Counted from the first letter of the stretch, positions 19,039 through 29,066 are shown. The stretch is DNA of 64,000 nt from Membranihabitans marinus (GCF_021729155.1 NZ_JAJQYA010000001.1:124001-188000); one strand, 5' to 3'. Notes: generated by a model not told the origin, from the sequence alone. Translations and numbers: made by a program.

Positions 19039-22000
19039 TTATAGTTGAATATTTACAGAAAATCCAAAGGTCCGGTTTGTAGGGGGGGCAAAAGCTTCTC
19101 TACCTTCGCTACTATTACCCGTTCCGGCAACGATTTCAGGATCTACATTTTCTGCTTTGTTGGTGATGAAGAATAAATTACGTCCCACCAATGAAACTCT
19201 TACTTTCTTGGATGGGAAAGTATATCCCAATATCATTTCTCGCATTCTGATATTGGAAGCATCCCGTACAAAAGCTTCTCCTACTGGAGTGTTCCGTCCA
19301 CCGAGATTGTTCCATAGATCTTCTGAGCTAATCTGAATAGTGTTGGGACTGCCATCAGCGTTAACAGCTACTTCATCGGCGAAAACATTTTCACCAAATA
19401 CAAGATCTCCATCTCTACCAGGAACAGTGTAATCCAATACACCGAAACCAGCTTGAATAGCCTCTGAGAAACTGACGATGGTTCCACCTTGTCTAATATC
19501 GATAAGGAAACTAAAATTGAAATCTTTATAAGTAAATGAATTTGAGAAACCTCCTAACCAATCGGGATTGTAGTTGGCCACTACAACGTCGAGGCCTGGT
19601 GTAATTTCCGGCAATCCACTACTATTGACGATAACTCTACCTGCATCGTCTCTTAAGAAACCCCTGGTGACTACGTTACCAAATGGTTCGCCAACTTTCA
19701 GTTGATAACTGCGAATAAAATCAGATCCCAAGTTTAATACATCGAAGCCTTCAGCGATTTCTAAAATTTCACTGGTGTTTTTGGCAAAGTTAAAATTGAC
19801 ATCCCATGAGAAATCATTTGTTGTTACCGGAGTTGCACCCAATGTAAATTCTATCCCTTTATTGAGGACGTCCGCTCCATTTTGGAAAACCGAACCCGCA
19901 CCTGATGCCGGAGGTATTGGTGTTTCAAATAGTTGGTCATAAGTAGAACTATTATAATAAGTAAGATCCAATCGCAGGGCATTGTCTAAGAATCGAGCAT
20001 CTAATCCCAACTCAAAAGAATTGGTTCGTTCTGGTTTTAGATTGGTAGCTGGCAAGGTAGGGTCAAGGAGAACGGTTCCTCGGCGTACGATAGCCGCTCT
20101 AGCGATTTGGTATGGATCGGTATCATTACCCACAGCAGCCCATGATCCTCTCAATTTTAGGAAAGTGAAATATGAAGGTAAATTCATTAAATCACTTAAG
20201 ACGGCGGTAAGTCCAAATGATGGATAAAAATAAGATCTATTGTCTGCAGGTAGAGTTGAACTCCAATCATTTCTAGCGGTAATATCTAAATATATGCCGT
20301 TAAAAAATCCAAATTGACCAAAGGCGTATACGGATTGTACCTCTTTTTCATAGAAGCTTTCCGTAGGTCTAGGATCCAATGTATTGGCCAATGAGAATAA
20401 ATTGGCAATATTGAAATTAGCCCCTGATCCCAAGATTTGATCAAACTTGTTTTTACGCAAGTTTCCCCCAGCACTGATGTCGATAGTGATGGGTAAGTCC
20501 AGATCTACTTTGTAATTAATTAAGAAATCGGAATTCCAGTCATAACCATTGTTGAAGGTCTTAGAATAACTTCCGTTATTGGCTCTGGTGTAAGTATCGT
20601 TGTATCGCAAAAATTCACTAAAGTCATTGTTTCTATCCAATGAAGACCGACCTAGAATGGATAGGTTGTCGGTTATTTGGTATTTTAATGAAACCATACC
20701 GATGACTCTTTCTCTCAAGCTCGGTTGAGTGACATTGTTCATTACCCAATATGGATTACCACCACCGTTGATGCCTGGACTCCAATAATGTTGAGTGTTC
20801 TCTCCAATATCATTGGTAAATTGGTAGTAGGCGATATCTTCGGTTCTGATATTTCTAGGTAAAATATAGAGGTATCGATAGGGGTTGTCATAGTTTTCCC
20901 CTTGACTTAGTACGTTGGCAAAGTTTTGGCGTATGTAATTTACTTTTGCATCCACTTCTACTCCTTCGAATAAATCGGCAGATATTCTCGCATTGAGATT
21001 GTGGCTACCTAGATCATTGCCTTCGATTACCCCTTTGGCATCGGTATAGGTGTATGAGAGAAATGTTGATGATTTATCTTGGTTGATGCTGGTGGACAAG
21101 TTGGTCGATAGACTGTAGCCTGTACGCAACATGTCTGACACGTTGTCTGGTTGGGCTGAAAAGCTATAGGTGTTGCTGCCTCCCAATTGATTTGCGATAT
21201 ATGATGGGTCGTTAGACCAGTGCTCTACTTGACTGCCATCTAATTTGGGGCCCCAAGATGTTAGTGCAGCTGGCGCATATATTCCAGCGGAACCTTGGCC
21301 GTACTCATTTTGATATTTGGTCAATAATAAGGGGTCATTGGCTTGGAAAGAAACATTGACTGAGGAGGTTACTCCATTGTCTCCGCCCTTACCCGATTTT
21401 GTGGTTATGATTATAGCGCCGTTATTGGCTCTACTTCCGTATAACGCTGCTGCATTGGCTCCCTTAAGGACGGTCATTTCCTCGATGTCATCTGGACTTA
21501 GATTTCGGATATCTCCGTTTAGGATGATTCCATCTACCACGTATAGTGGTTGACTACTTCCGGATATAGATCGGTTCCCTCTAAGTAGAACCTTGGTAGC
21601 TCCACCTACTCCCTCCCCTGAAGAAGTAACGGCTATACCTGCTATCTTACCGGAAAGTGATTCGGTAATATTTAGTGATCTGGCCTGTGTCATTTCATCG
21701 GTATCGAAATTTTGAGCAGAATATGTAAGGGCTTTTTTGTTTCTAGATATACCTAGGGCAGTAACTACAATCTCGTTGAGTTCTACGCCTTCTTCTAGTA
21801 CAATGCGCCATTCTGTCTTTCCTTCTAAGGCTATGGTCTTGGTTTGGTATCCAGTATAGCTAATAATGATGGATTGTTGTAAGTCATCTACTTCCAATTC
21901 AAATTTTCCATCAAAGTCGGTAATGGTACCAGCTCCTAAGTTTGTGGTTAGGGAAAGGTTGGCACCAATTAGGGGGATGTCATTGTTGTCGACAACTATT

Positions 22001-22077
22001 CCCGTAATTTTCGTCTGCCCATATGATGAAAATGAAATGAACATCAGAATAAAAATATAACAGTAGTTTTTAAACAT
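19039..22077 (-). CDS. SusC/RagA-family TonB-linked outer-membrane channel, module 2
   Basis: TonB-dependent importer of 1012 residues. Signal peptide to about residue 20 (SSYG), carboxypeptidase-like regulatory domain (KITGIVVDNNDIPLIGANLS through YTGYQTKTIAL), plug (SLSGKIAGIAVTSSGEGVGG, KVLLRGNRSISGSSQPLYVV, MTVLKGANAAALYGSRANNG), then the beta-barrel ending in FGFSVNIQL. It heads a likely operon susC-susD-ASPIC on the minus strand. Close resemblance in the regulatory and plug regions to the module 1 SusC shows the two modules are paralogous. No STN domain is present. Confidence 0.95.
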   Translation of the reverse strand: MFKNYCYIFILMFISFSSYGQTKITGIVVDNNDIPLIGANLSLTTNLGAGTITDFDGKFELEVDDLQQSIIISYTGYQTKTIALEGKTEWRIVLEEGVELNEIVVTALGISRNKKALTYSAQNFDTDEMTQARSLNITESLSGKIAGIAVTSSGEGVGGATKVLLRGNRSISGSSQPLYVVDGIILNGDIRNLSPDDIEEMTVLKGANAAALYGSRANNGAIIITTKSGKGGDNGVTSSVNVSFQANDPLLLTKYQNEYGQGSAGIYAPAALTSWGPKLDGSQVEHWSNDPSYIANQLGGSNTYSFSAQPDNVSDMLRTGYSLSTNLSTSINQDKSSTFLSYTYTDAKGVIEGNDLGSHNLNARISADLFEGVEVDAKVNYIRQNFANVLSQGENYDNPYRYLYILPRNIRTEDIAYYQFTNDIGENTQHYWSPGINGGGNPYWVMNNVTQPSLRERVIGMVSLKYQITDNLSILGRSSLDRNNDFSEFLRYNDTYTRANNGSYSKTFNNGYDWNSDFLINYKVDLDLPITIDISAGGNLRKNKFDQILGSGANFNIANLFSLANTLDPRPTESFYEKEVQSVYAFGQFGFFNGIYLDITARNDWSSTLPADNRSYFYPSFGLTAVLSDLMNLPSYFTFLKLRGSWAAVGNDTDPYQIARAAIVRRGTVLLDPTLPATNLKPERTNSFELGLDARFLDNALRLDLTYYNSSTYDQLFETPIPPASGAGSVFQNGADVLNKGIEFTLGATPVTTNDFSWDVNFNFAKNTSEILEIAEGFDVLNLGSDFIRSYQLKVGEPFGNVVTRGFLRDDAGRVIVNSSGLPEITPGLDVVVANYNPDWLGGFSNSFTYKDFNFSFLIDIRQGGTIVSFSEAIQAGFGVLDYTVPGRDGDLVFGENVFADEVAVNADGSPNTIQISSEDLWNNLGGRNTPVGEAFVRDASNIRMREMILGYTFPSKKVRVSLVGRNLFFITNKAENVDPEIVAGTGNSSEGREAFAPPTNRTFGFSVNIQL

Positions 22078-22816
22078 AGTATTAAGTTTAAATGGTGAAT
22101 AACTATTTTTAAGAATTGAGGTGTTTTTGTTAATTTAATGCATAATAATCAGATTTATTAACGAATATATAACGGTAAGTTAACATCAAACGCGGCTAAT
22201 AGTTAAAAATTTAACATAATTATTTTTAATCAAGTCGTATTGTTAATGTTATAAAGATATTTTACAAGCAATATAATATAAGACATTACTTATAAAGAAG
22301 AATAAAAGATGGCATATGCTATGTTTGCGGTATAAAGTATGGATAATTGTAAAATTATAAAATTTATATATATGGGTGATTTTGGAGTTGACATCAGTCT
22401 TTGTTATAACAATTACTAAATTGTATTTATAATTTACTACAATCTTGTATGATTAATGTTACAAGTCAGGATATTTATATTGACATTTTGTTTTTATATT
22501 GGTTTTTTATTACAATAATGTACTATATTGAAAGTATATTTTTGACGGTTTTTGTAGTCTTTTGTGATTTTCAATGGCCATAAAAAAATATAAGTGAAGC
22601 TTAATTTTAAATTTTCTTGGTAATATGCAGTTTTGAGCTTTTGAATTTTTTTGCCGTAAAAATTGGTAGTGTTAGAGTAGCTATATTTGTAATATTTTGA
22701 AGAAAGTAATAATTTGAGATTGTTGATCACTTTAATCTATTTAGAATCACAAGTGTAGTCTAGGGTGGCTTAATAAGGATAAAATTATATTGGCAATATC
22801 AAAAAATTATATAGAT
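22078..22816. promoter_or_regulatory. 739-base AT-rich intergenic region between susC (module 2) and carbonic anhydrase
   Basis: Divergent promoter region. A GTTAAC palindrome at 22179-22184 is followed on the minus strand by TTACCGTT, similar in layout to the GTTAAC upstream of the module 1 susC. I see no RNA gene and no credible protein. A 78-codon minus-strand frame at 22494-22730 has a Lys/Tyr/Asn-rich composition expected from AT-rich noncoding DNA. Confidence 0.4.
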
Positions 22817-23443
22817 ATGGATCTTGATTTAATATTCAAAAACAATGAAGATTGGGTTCGTGAAAAACTCAATCTAAATCCCGATTACTTTGTGGACTTA
22901 TCCAAGGGGCAAAATCCCAAAATATTGTATATCGGATGTTCTGATAGTAGAGTTACGGCAGAAGAGCTAATGGGAGCCGCTCCGGGAGAAATATTTGTCC
23001 ACAGAAATATAGCCAATCTTGTTCCCAATACCGATCTAAATGCCATGTCTGTGATTGAGTATGCGGTAGCTCATTTGAAAGTTGATCGTATCGTGGTATG
23101 TGGCCACTATTATTGTGGTGGGGTGAAAGCAGCCATGGAATCCTCCGATTTGGGCTTGCTCAATCCCTGGTTGCGAAATATCAGAGATGTATATAGAATT
23201 CACAAGAATGAACTCAATGAAATAAAAGATCAGGATCTTAAGTATAAGCGATTGGTAGAACTCAATGTTCAGGAACAATGTGTTAACGTGATTAAAACAG
23301 CAGTAGTCCAAAAAGCATATCTAGATCGCAATATTCAAGTCTACGGTTGGGTGTTCGACATACATTCAGGTAAGTTGATTGATTTGGGAATTGATTTTCC
23401 AAAACTCTTAGCGGATGTGATGGAAATTTATCGTCTATCCTGA
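22817..23443 (+). CDS. Beta-class carbonic anhydrase
   Basis: Interconverts carbon dioxide and bicarbonate in the cytoplasm. The zinc site is complete: C41-S-D43-S-R45 (CSDSR) and H97-Y-Y-C100 in CGHYYCGG. APGEIFVHRNIANLVPN and the C-terminal YGWVFDIHSGKL also match the family. I choose the ATG at 22817 (208 residues, MDLDLIFKNNEDW). The frame extends 9 codons upstream to a TTG at 22790, but the added residues are not typical of the family start. A monocistronic gene; the next gene on the strand begins about 200 bases later. Confidence 0.93.
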   Translation: MDLDLIFKNNEDWVREKLNLNPDYFVDLSKGQNPKILYIGCSDSRVTAEELMGAAPGEIFVHRNIANLVPNTDLNAMSVIEYAVAHLKVDRIVVCGHYYCGGVKAAMESSDLGLLNPWLRNIRDVYRIHKNELNEIKDQDLKYKRLVELNVQEQCVNVIKTAVVQKAYLDRNIQVYGWVFDIHSGKLIDLGIDFPKLLADVMEIYRLS

Positions 23444-23647
23444 CAATTCTGGCATGTGATTTTGCGTTTAATTATTTCATTTATAAGTAGTTAAGCGCCT
23501 ATGTCAATTTTAAAATAAGAATGGTTAATTGATATAGATTTTATATTGTTAAATCTCTGATTAATTGCTATGAAATTGTTGAATAATAATTTTTTTTATT
23601 AATTTTAGAGATAAACCTTTGATTACTCACCTCTTAGAATTTATAGC

Positions 23648-24058
23648 ATGGATGTATTAATGATGATCTACAATTTAGTAGACAATGACCTCGAACTCTA
23701 CAAAAAATCTGATGATAGTTATTTGCTCTATGAGGAAGACAACCTTCATTACAATTTGGTAAAGAGTACTCCGTATGAAAATTTGGAAAAATGGTTTGCT
23801 GATTTTAAAGATAAGTTGGGCAAGGATCGATGGATCGATTATTCTCCAAAATACATAGATAGCAATCTATGTGATTTCATTAGAAAAAAGGTATCTCAGC
23901 ATCCTTATTTTGCCAATTTTGGTCAGGGATTATCCCTCGCTCAAAAGACGAAGGATAAGAAGCAACTTAAGGAGTGGTTGCATATTGTAAAATGTGGTAG
24001 TTTTCGGCCTATGGCAGATAAAATGGATAATTATAATTTAGAAGCTCTTTTGGAGTAA
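23648..24058 (+). CDS. Small soluble protein of unknown function
   Basis: 136 residues, no signal peptide and no membrane segment. I do not recognise the family. It is rich in Asp, Lys, Tyr and Leu, with alternating charged and aromatic residues (YENLEKWFADFKDKLGKDRW at about 43-62) and a C-terminal LKEWLHIVKCGSFRPMADKM stretch. Codon use resembles neighbouring genes and the frame is uninterrupted, so it is probably real. It ends 4 bases from the stop of the convergent rnhB gene. Upstream is a 204-base AT-rich gap, so it likely has its own promoter. Confidence 0.65.
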   Translation: MDVLMMIYNLVDNDLELYKKSDDSYLLYEEDNLHYNLVKSTPYENLEKWFADFKDKLGKDRWIDYSPKYIDSNLCDFIRKKVSQHPYFANFGQGLSLAQKTKDKKQLKEWLHIVKCGSFRPMADKMDNYNLEALLE

Positions 24059-24062
24059 TTGA

Positions 24063-24641
24063 CTACCATTTAAAAGACAATCGATGCAAAGGAGATGATC
24101 CATGGATGGCAATAGCGGATTTATGACGCTTTGTGGGGTAGCCTTTGTTTTGTTTCCAGTCGTAATTTGGATATTTCTCAGCTTCCTTCGTCATATATTC
24201 ATCTCTGTATGTCTTCGCCAGAATTGAGGCGGCAGCAATAGAATAATAGATGCTGTCACCCTTGACTATACATTGGTGATCAATGTTTTTATATTGATTG
24301 AATCGATTACCATCAATGATTAATAGTTGCGGTTTTATGGTTAGTTGTTCAATAGCCAGGTGCATAGCTTCAAAGCTGGCATTGAGGATATTTATTTCGT
24401 CAATGCGCTTTGGGCTTACAAATCCAACACCGTAGGCTATGGCCTGTTTTTCGATGATTTTTCTAAGTATTTCACGGTTTTTACCAGATACCTTCTTGGA
24501 GTCATCGAGGATGCTGTTTTGAAAATTTGGTGGTAAGATTACCGCAGCTGCAGTGACTGGCCCAGCTAGGCATCCTCTACCCGCTTCATCCAATCCAGCT
24601 ACAATCCTATCTTTGTGATGGTTATGTAATATTAAAGCCAT
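24063..24641 (-). CDS. rnhB: Ribonuclease HII
   Basis: Cleaves the RNA strand of RNA-DNA hybrids and removes single ribonucleotides misincorporated in DNA. 192 residues, normal for RNase HII. The active-site motif [14 protein letters not shown] is at residues 16-29 (D18, E19). The third acidic position is in LLIIDGNRF, and the fourth lies in [18 protein letters not shown]. The ending ([20 protein letters not shown]) is also typical. It lies 30 bases downstream of the TonB-dependent receptor gene on the same strand, probably co-transcribed by proximity rather than shared function. Confidence 0.95.
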   Translation of the reverse strand: MALILHNHHKDRIVAGLDEAGRGCLAGPVTAAAVILPPNFQNSILDDSKKVSGKNREILRKIIEKQAIAYGVGFVSPKRIDEINILNASFEAMHLAIEQLTIKPQLLIIDGNRFNQYKNIDHQCIVKGDSIYYSIAAASILAKTYRDEYMTKEAEKYPNYDWKQNKGYPTKRHKSAIAIHGSSPLHRLSFKW

Positions 24642-24671
24642 TCCTATTTTATTGGGACAGTGGCAAAGTTA

Positions 24672-26501
24672 TTAATTTAAATAAAAGTTTCTTTTAAATC
24701 CGAGGTTAAAGGTTCTTCCCGGCATGGGAATAAGACTGGTCTCCGTATACTCTGTATTGAATACGTTGTTTACCTGAGCATACCAAATACCACTTAATGC
24801 TTCAAAATTAATCTTTATATCTCCCAAAAAGTAGTCGTCAAGATTGACTCTGTCTAAATATCGCAATCCGATAGAATAGCTCCACTTTTTAAAAAACTGT
24901 CCCGAGGTTCTCAATATAACTTGATGCCTCAAATGATCTAGGGCATATCTCGATATTATGGTTTCGTCTTGATTTTCTACTTTGGCTGAAATGTAATTAT
25001 AAGTCAGGTTAATATCTTCCAATCCGATATTATTAGTGGGCAATGACCATTTTTGATCGATTTCAATTCCATTGAAAAAAGCTTGGTAATAATTTTGAGG
25101 CATCCATGGCTGATCTTCTTCATATTTTACCCAGTCGATAAGATCATTGCTACTCCGTCTAAACAAGGCGATGTTCCAAAACCAAAGATTGTTTATATAT
25201 TTGACTCCCACTTCGAATGATGTAGCCTTTTCGGGGATTAGATCCGCATTGCCAATATTGGTTGGGCCGACGTAATACAAGTCGGTATAGGTAGGTATGC
25301 GATAAGTGTCGCCGATATTGCCATAGGCCGTCCACGTTTTATTGAACTGGTAACCGAGATCGATGCCTGGGTAAAAGAAATCTCCAAAGTTGGTAAAATA
25401 GTTGTAGCTAATGCCTGGAGTCAAGGTGAGCTTGGCATCAAATAGTTCAAACCGATGTTCTAGATAAATCGATAATTCATCTCGTTGGTGCTTACCTAGG
25501 TTGTTACTCTTAAGATAAATTTTCCTCCATTCGGCACCGAGGCCGGTAAGACCTAGATCGGAATAGATTCCCGATTGTACATCAAATCCAATGCTGTTGC
25601 CAAAGTGAAGATTTCGATATATTTCCGGCTGATCTTTAAAGAGGATGTATTCATCTTGGTTTCGACGCCATTGTAAATTGGGTTTTATATGAAATTTATT
25701 TCCAATATATTTATAGGAAAGGCTAGCTATGCTGGTCTCCACCTCTTCGTATTGATCGGTAAAGTTCGGGCTTCCATAAAATCCATTGGCTCCAAATTTT
25801 CTTTTAGAAAATCCCGCCATAGATGACCAAGTTCCCTTGCCTTGTTTCCATTCGTTTTGATAAAATATATTGGCGATGTCGAAATCGGTGTTGTGTCGAT
25901 AACCATCGCTTCTTATATAGCTTATTTGAGCATTTTGATGAAAGTCGCCATGGTGAAATGAACCGCCTAGCTGACCACTGACATTGCCGTAAGAGCCCAC
26001 TTCCAACCCTAGATTGACAAGGTCTTGCTCTGGTATTTTAGTGATGATATTCACAGCTCCTGCAAATGCATTTTGACCAAATCTCCGAGCACCTGGTCCT
26101 TTTAATACTTCAATGCGTTCTATGCTTTCCAATGGCACGGGAATATTCAGAGAATGATGACCAGTTTGGGGGTCACTCATTTTGATCCCGTTAATCATGA
26201 CGAGGACTTGTTCAAAGGTAGAACCTCGAATTGATAGATCGGCTTGTCCACCCTTGACTCCCTGATTTTTTATATCCACACCGGAAATATAACCCAAGGT
26301 TTCATTGAGACTTTGTGAAGATATTTTTGTAATTTCCTCTTTTGTCAATAGAGTTATGGTGCGACTGGCTTTGGAAAATGGTATCGATATGCGTTGATCC
26401 CCAATTTGTATATTGGGTAAATATATTAAAGTATCGCTCTGACCATAGGCAAAATCGCTAATCGACCACACTAGAGCACAGAAAAGTAAAATCCTAATCA
26501 T
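24672..26501 (-). CDS. TonB-dependent outer-membrane receptor (BtuB/Cir-like)
   Basis: 609 residues, the size of a siderophore or cobalamin-type receptor, much smaller than SusC. Signal peptide to residue 20 (FAYGQ). The plug runs from about 50 to 155: LNETLGYISGVDIKNQG, ADLSIRGSTFEQVLVMINGI and IERIEVLKGPGARRFGQNAF are classic. The barrel follows and ends in a terminal aromatic strand (TFNLGFKRNFYLN). There is no carboxypeptidase-like or STN domain and no SusD partner. The substrate is not evident; no metal or vitamin gene is adjacent. The start is 81 bases from the divergent acyl-CoA dehydrogenase gene. Confidence 0.92.
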   Translation of the reverse strand: MIRILLFCALVWSISDFAYGQSDTLIYLPNIQIGDQRISIPFSKASRTITLLTKEEITKISSQSLNETLGYISGVDIKNQGVKGGQADLSIRGSTFEQVLVMINGIKMSDPQTGHHSLNIPVPLESIERIEVLKGPGARRFGQNAFAGAVNIITKIPEQDLVNLGLEVGSYGNVSGQLGGSFHHGDFHQNAQISYIRSDGYRHNTDFDIANIFYQNEWKQGKGTWSSMAGFSKRKFGANGFYGSPNFTDQYEEVETSIASLSYKYIGNKFHIKPNLQWRRNQDEYILFKDQPEIYRNLHFGNSIGFDVQSGIYSDLGLTGLGAEWRKIYLKSNNLGKHQRDELSIYLEHRFELFDAKLTLTPGISYNYFTNFGDFFYPGIDLGYQFNKTWTAYGNIGDTYRIPTYTDLYYVGPTNIGNADLIPEKATSFEVGVKYINNLWFWNIALFRRSSNDLIDWVKYEEDQPWMPQNYYQAFFNGIEIDQKWSLPTNNIGLEDINLTYNYISAKVENQDETIISRYALDHLRHQVILRTSGQFFKKWSYSIGLRYLDRVNLDDYFLGDIKINFEALSGIWYAQVNNVFNTEYTETSLIPMPGRTFNLGFKRNFYLN

Positions 26502-26582
26502 GAATTTATATTTAATGATTAAATCTGTCTTAAGTAATCACAAAGATTATAAAATTTCATTATAAAATTCAATAATAATGGT

Positions 26583-27716
26583 ATGGTTTTAAACGAGGAT
26601 CATAAACTAGTCCGTGATGCGGCAAGAGATTTTGCACACAATGTTCTTTTGCCCAGTGTTATAGAAAGAGACAAGAATGCAATATACCCAAAAACCGAAG
26701 TAGAACAAATGGCTGAAATGGGTTTTATGGGCATGATGGTCGATCCAAAATATCGTGGTGGTGGCATGGATAGCCTTTCTTATGTTTTGGTGATTCAAGA
26801 AATCGCTAAAATTGATGCATCGGCTGCAGTAATTTTGTCGGTAAACAATTCCTTGGTATGCTGGGGATTAGAGCATTTTGGAACAGAAGAACAAAAGCAA
26901 AAATATTTGCCAGCATTGGCTACAGGGAAAAGTTTGGGGGCTTTCTGTTTGTCTGAACCTGAAGCGGGGTCTGATGCCAGTCAACAGCGGACGGTAGCCG
27001 AAGATAAAGGGAATCATTACCTAATCAATGGGACTAAAAACTGGATTACCAATGGAAAATACGCCGATGTACTACTCGTCATAGCGCAGAGTCATCCGGA
27101 GCGACGTCATCGCGGCATTAATGTTTTTATCGTCGATGGTTCTAGTCCAGGAATTACCAGAGGTCCAAAGGAAGATAAAATGGGTATTCGATCTAGTGAT
27201 ACTTGTAGTATTTCATTTTCCGATGTCAAAGTACCCAAAGAGAACAGGATTGGAGAGGACGGATTTGGTTTTTCCTTTGCTATGCAGACCTTAGCCGGCG
27301 GAAGGATAGGTATTGCGGCTCAAGCATTGGGTATTGGTTTGGGAGCATATGAAAGGAGTTTGGCCTATGCTCAGGAGAGAAAAGCATTTAATAAATTTTT
27401 ATACCAACATCAGGATGTATCTTTTAAATTGGCCGATATGTCTACGAATTTAGAGGCGGCTAAACTTATGGTTTATCGAGCTGCTATGGATAAAGATAAG
27501 GGCAAACCTTACGATATTAGCGGGTCTATGGCCAAACTATTTGCGGCTGAAACGGCTATGAAGGTGACCACAGAAGCTGTGCAAATTCACGGTGGATATG
27601 GTTATGTGAGAGAATATCACGTGGAACGAATGATGCGAGATGCCAAAATCACTCAAATATATGAAGGAACTTCAGAAATTCAAAAATTGATAATTGGACG
27701 TTCATTGAGAAAATAG
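26583..27716 (+). CDS. Acyl-CoA dehydrogenase
   Basis: FAD-dependent enzyme that introduces the first double bond in acyl-CoA during beta-oxidation or branched-chain amino acid breakdown. 377 residues, typical. Visible signatures: LGAFCLSEPEAGSDAS (the first family signature, flavin and substrate contact), NWITNG, GGRIGIAAQALGIG, and QIHGGYGYVREYHVERMMRD followed by ITQIYEGTSEIQ, where E361 is the likely catalytic base of the short- and butyryl-chain type. The ending fits a short- or medium-chain enzyme. It stands alone, divergent from the TonB receptor gene, with no etfAB or thiolase nearby. Confidence 0.94.
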   Translation: MVLNEDHKLVRDAARDFAHNVLLPSVIERDKNAIYPKTEVEQMAEMGFMGMMVDPKYRGGGMDSLSYVLVIQEIAKIDASAAVILSVNNSLVCWGLEHFGTEEQKQKYLPALATGKSLGAFCLSEPEAGSDASQQRTVAEDKGNHYLINGTKNWITNGKYADVLLVIAQSHPERRHRGINVFIVDGSSPGITRGPKEDKMGIRSSDTCSISFSDVKVPKENRIGEDGFGFSFAMQTLAGGRIGIAAQALGIGLGAYERSLAYAQERKAFNKFLYQHQDVSFKLADMSTNLEAAKLMVYRAAMDKDKGKPYDISGSMAKLFAAETAMKVTTEAVQIHGGYGYVREYHVERMMRDAKITQIYEGTSEIQKLIIGRSLRK

Positions 27717-27832
27717 ACTCATTGAATTACTATAAATAAGTATTGGTTGATAATCCGAGATTAATTAATATCATTGTGTTATTTTGTGCGCTTCTAAGTT
27801 GATTTGTATGAATAGTTCAAAACCATGATATA

Positions 27833-28342
27833 ATGAAAAAGATTGCCATTACTTGTATGCTCTTTGTTGGGTTTTTGACCTTGAGTAATGCACAGCGTTC
27901 CATCATCAAGCTCAATGTATACAGTTTTATTGAATCTGGAGATCCCGATGTATATTATGAATATGTAATCAATGAGTCCAATAGTGTGGACGCTGCATTG
28001 CGATTGGGCTTTGGGAGTTCACCTTTTTCCAATGCGGTTTTTGTCGATGTCAATATTCAAGCTGCATATAGACGCTATCTTTTGCCACAGTGGAAGCCAG
28101 CTCCTATTGGGTTTTTTGTTCGTCCAGTTATCGGTTATGAAAACACCCAAGGAGGTGTAGGCAATATTACTTATAAGTATTCAGCCATTCAACTTGGAGC
28201 CACAGCAGGATTTCAGTATACTTTTAAAGAGAAATTTGCCATTGATTTATTTGCCGGTCCCGCCTATTATTTCGGTACCAATAGAGAGACTCCATCTAGT
28301 ATAGAGACCCTCATCAATATTGGTCTTGGGTATGGATTTTGA
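27833..28342 (+). CDS. Small outer-membrane beta-barrel-like protein
   Basis: 169 residues with a signal peptide (MKKIAITCMLFVGFLTLSNAQ). The rest is alternating hydrophobic/polar strands with glycine and aromatic residues (GFFVRPVIGYENTQGGVG, YSAIQLGATAGFQYTFKEKF, IDLFAGPAYYFGT) and an ending INIGLGYGF with an aromatic last residue. This fits an eight-strand outer-membrane barrel of the OmpA/OmpX-like or DUF3575-like type, a very common class in Bacteroidota. No specific function. Its stop codon abuts that of the opposite gene directly. Confidence 0.75.
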   Translation: MKKIAITCMLFVGFLTLSNAQRSIIKLNVYSFIESGDPDVYYEYVINESNSVDAALRLGFGSSPFSNAVFVDVNIQAAYRRYLLPQWKPAPIGFFVRPVIGYENTQGGVGNITYKYSAIQLGATAGFQYTFKEKFAIDLFAGPAYYFGTNRETPSSIETLINIGLGYGF

Positions 28343-28771
28343 TCACACATCAGTAGACACATTGCCGTTGGCATCAATTTTCATAAATGGATTGTAGGCT
28401 ATTTCCCAGAGATGACCATCCATGTCGGCGATATAACTGCTGTAACCACCCCAAAATACTTCTTCTGGCCATTTGACAATTTCTACGCCTTTGCTGTTCA
28501 AATCTTCGATGATGTCATCGACTTCGGCTTTACTCCTTGTGTTGAAGGCTAAACTAAAGCCTTTGAAACCACTGCCTTGGGCAGATATTCCTGCATCTTC
28601 AGCTAGTTTGTCCACAGGATATAGGGATAGTAAACATCCATTTAATTGAAAGAAAGAAATGTTGTCGTTGCTCGATGGCAATTTTTCCCATCCAAAACAT
28701 TCCTCGTAAAATTTATTGGCCGATCTTAAGTCTTTGACGCCCAGACCGATGATAGAGACTCTCGCTTCCAT
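28343..28771 (-). CDS. VOC-superfamily (glyoxalase/bleomycin-resistance-like) protein
   Basis: 142 residues, no signal peptide. Vicinal-oxygen-chelate fold: SIIGLGVKDLRSANKFYEEC near the N-terminus, FFQLNGCLLSLYPVDKLAED, GFSLAFNTRSKAEVDDIIED, and the C-terminal YIADMDGHLWEIAYNPFM, where DGHLWEI is the standard second-half metal-site strand. Members range from glyoxalase I to dioxygenases and antibiotic-binding proteins; the sequence does not decide among them. Convergent with the preceding beta-barrel gene with no spacer. No metabolic partner adjacent. Confidence 0.85.
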   Translation of the reverse strand: MEARVSIIGLGVKDLRSANKFYEECFGWEKLPSSNDNISFFQLNGCLLSLYPVDKLAEDAGISAQGSGFKGFSLAFNTRSKAEVDDIIEDLNSKGVEIVKWPEEVFWGGYSSYIADMDGHLWEIAYNPFMKIDANGNVSTDV

Positions 28772-29066
28772 AATATTGAAATTTAAGGTAAATTAATAGA
28801 AATAGATTCCGCAATCTAATTTACCAGGATTTATGAATACCTAACTAAAATTTTATTTTTAATCTATATGATGAAACAATTAATTATTTATCAAGTGTTT
28901 ATGCATGTTTATATTTATGACAATGAGGTGGTTGCATTACGATGTTAATAGAAGTTGGAAAAAAATTGAAATTCTATCTGACAATTCAAATGAGGTTTAA
29001 TTTTTTTCCGTTAAATGATTATATTGTTATGGAATGTTTTTTGTGGGATAATAATTACCAATTCTA

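Noticed and set aside
22494-22730. 78-codon minus-strand frame between susC module 2 and carbonic anhydrase
   Set aside because: Lys/Tyr/Asn-rich composition of translated AT-rich noncoding DNA, no motif.
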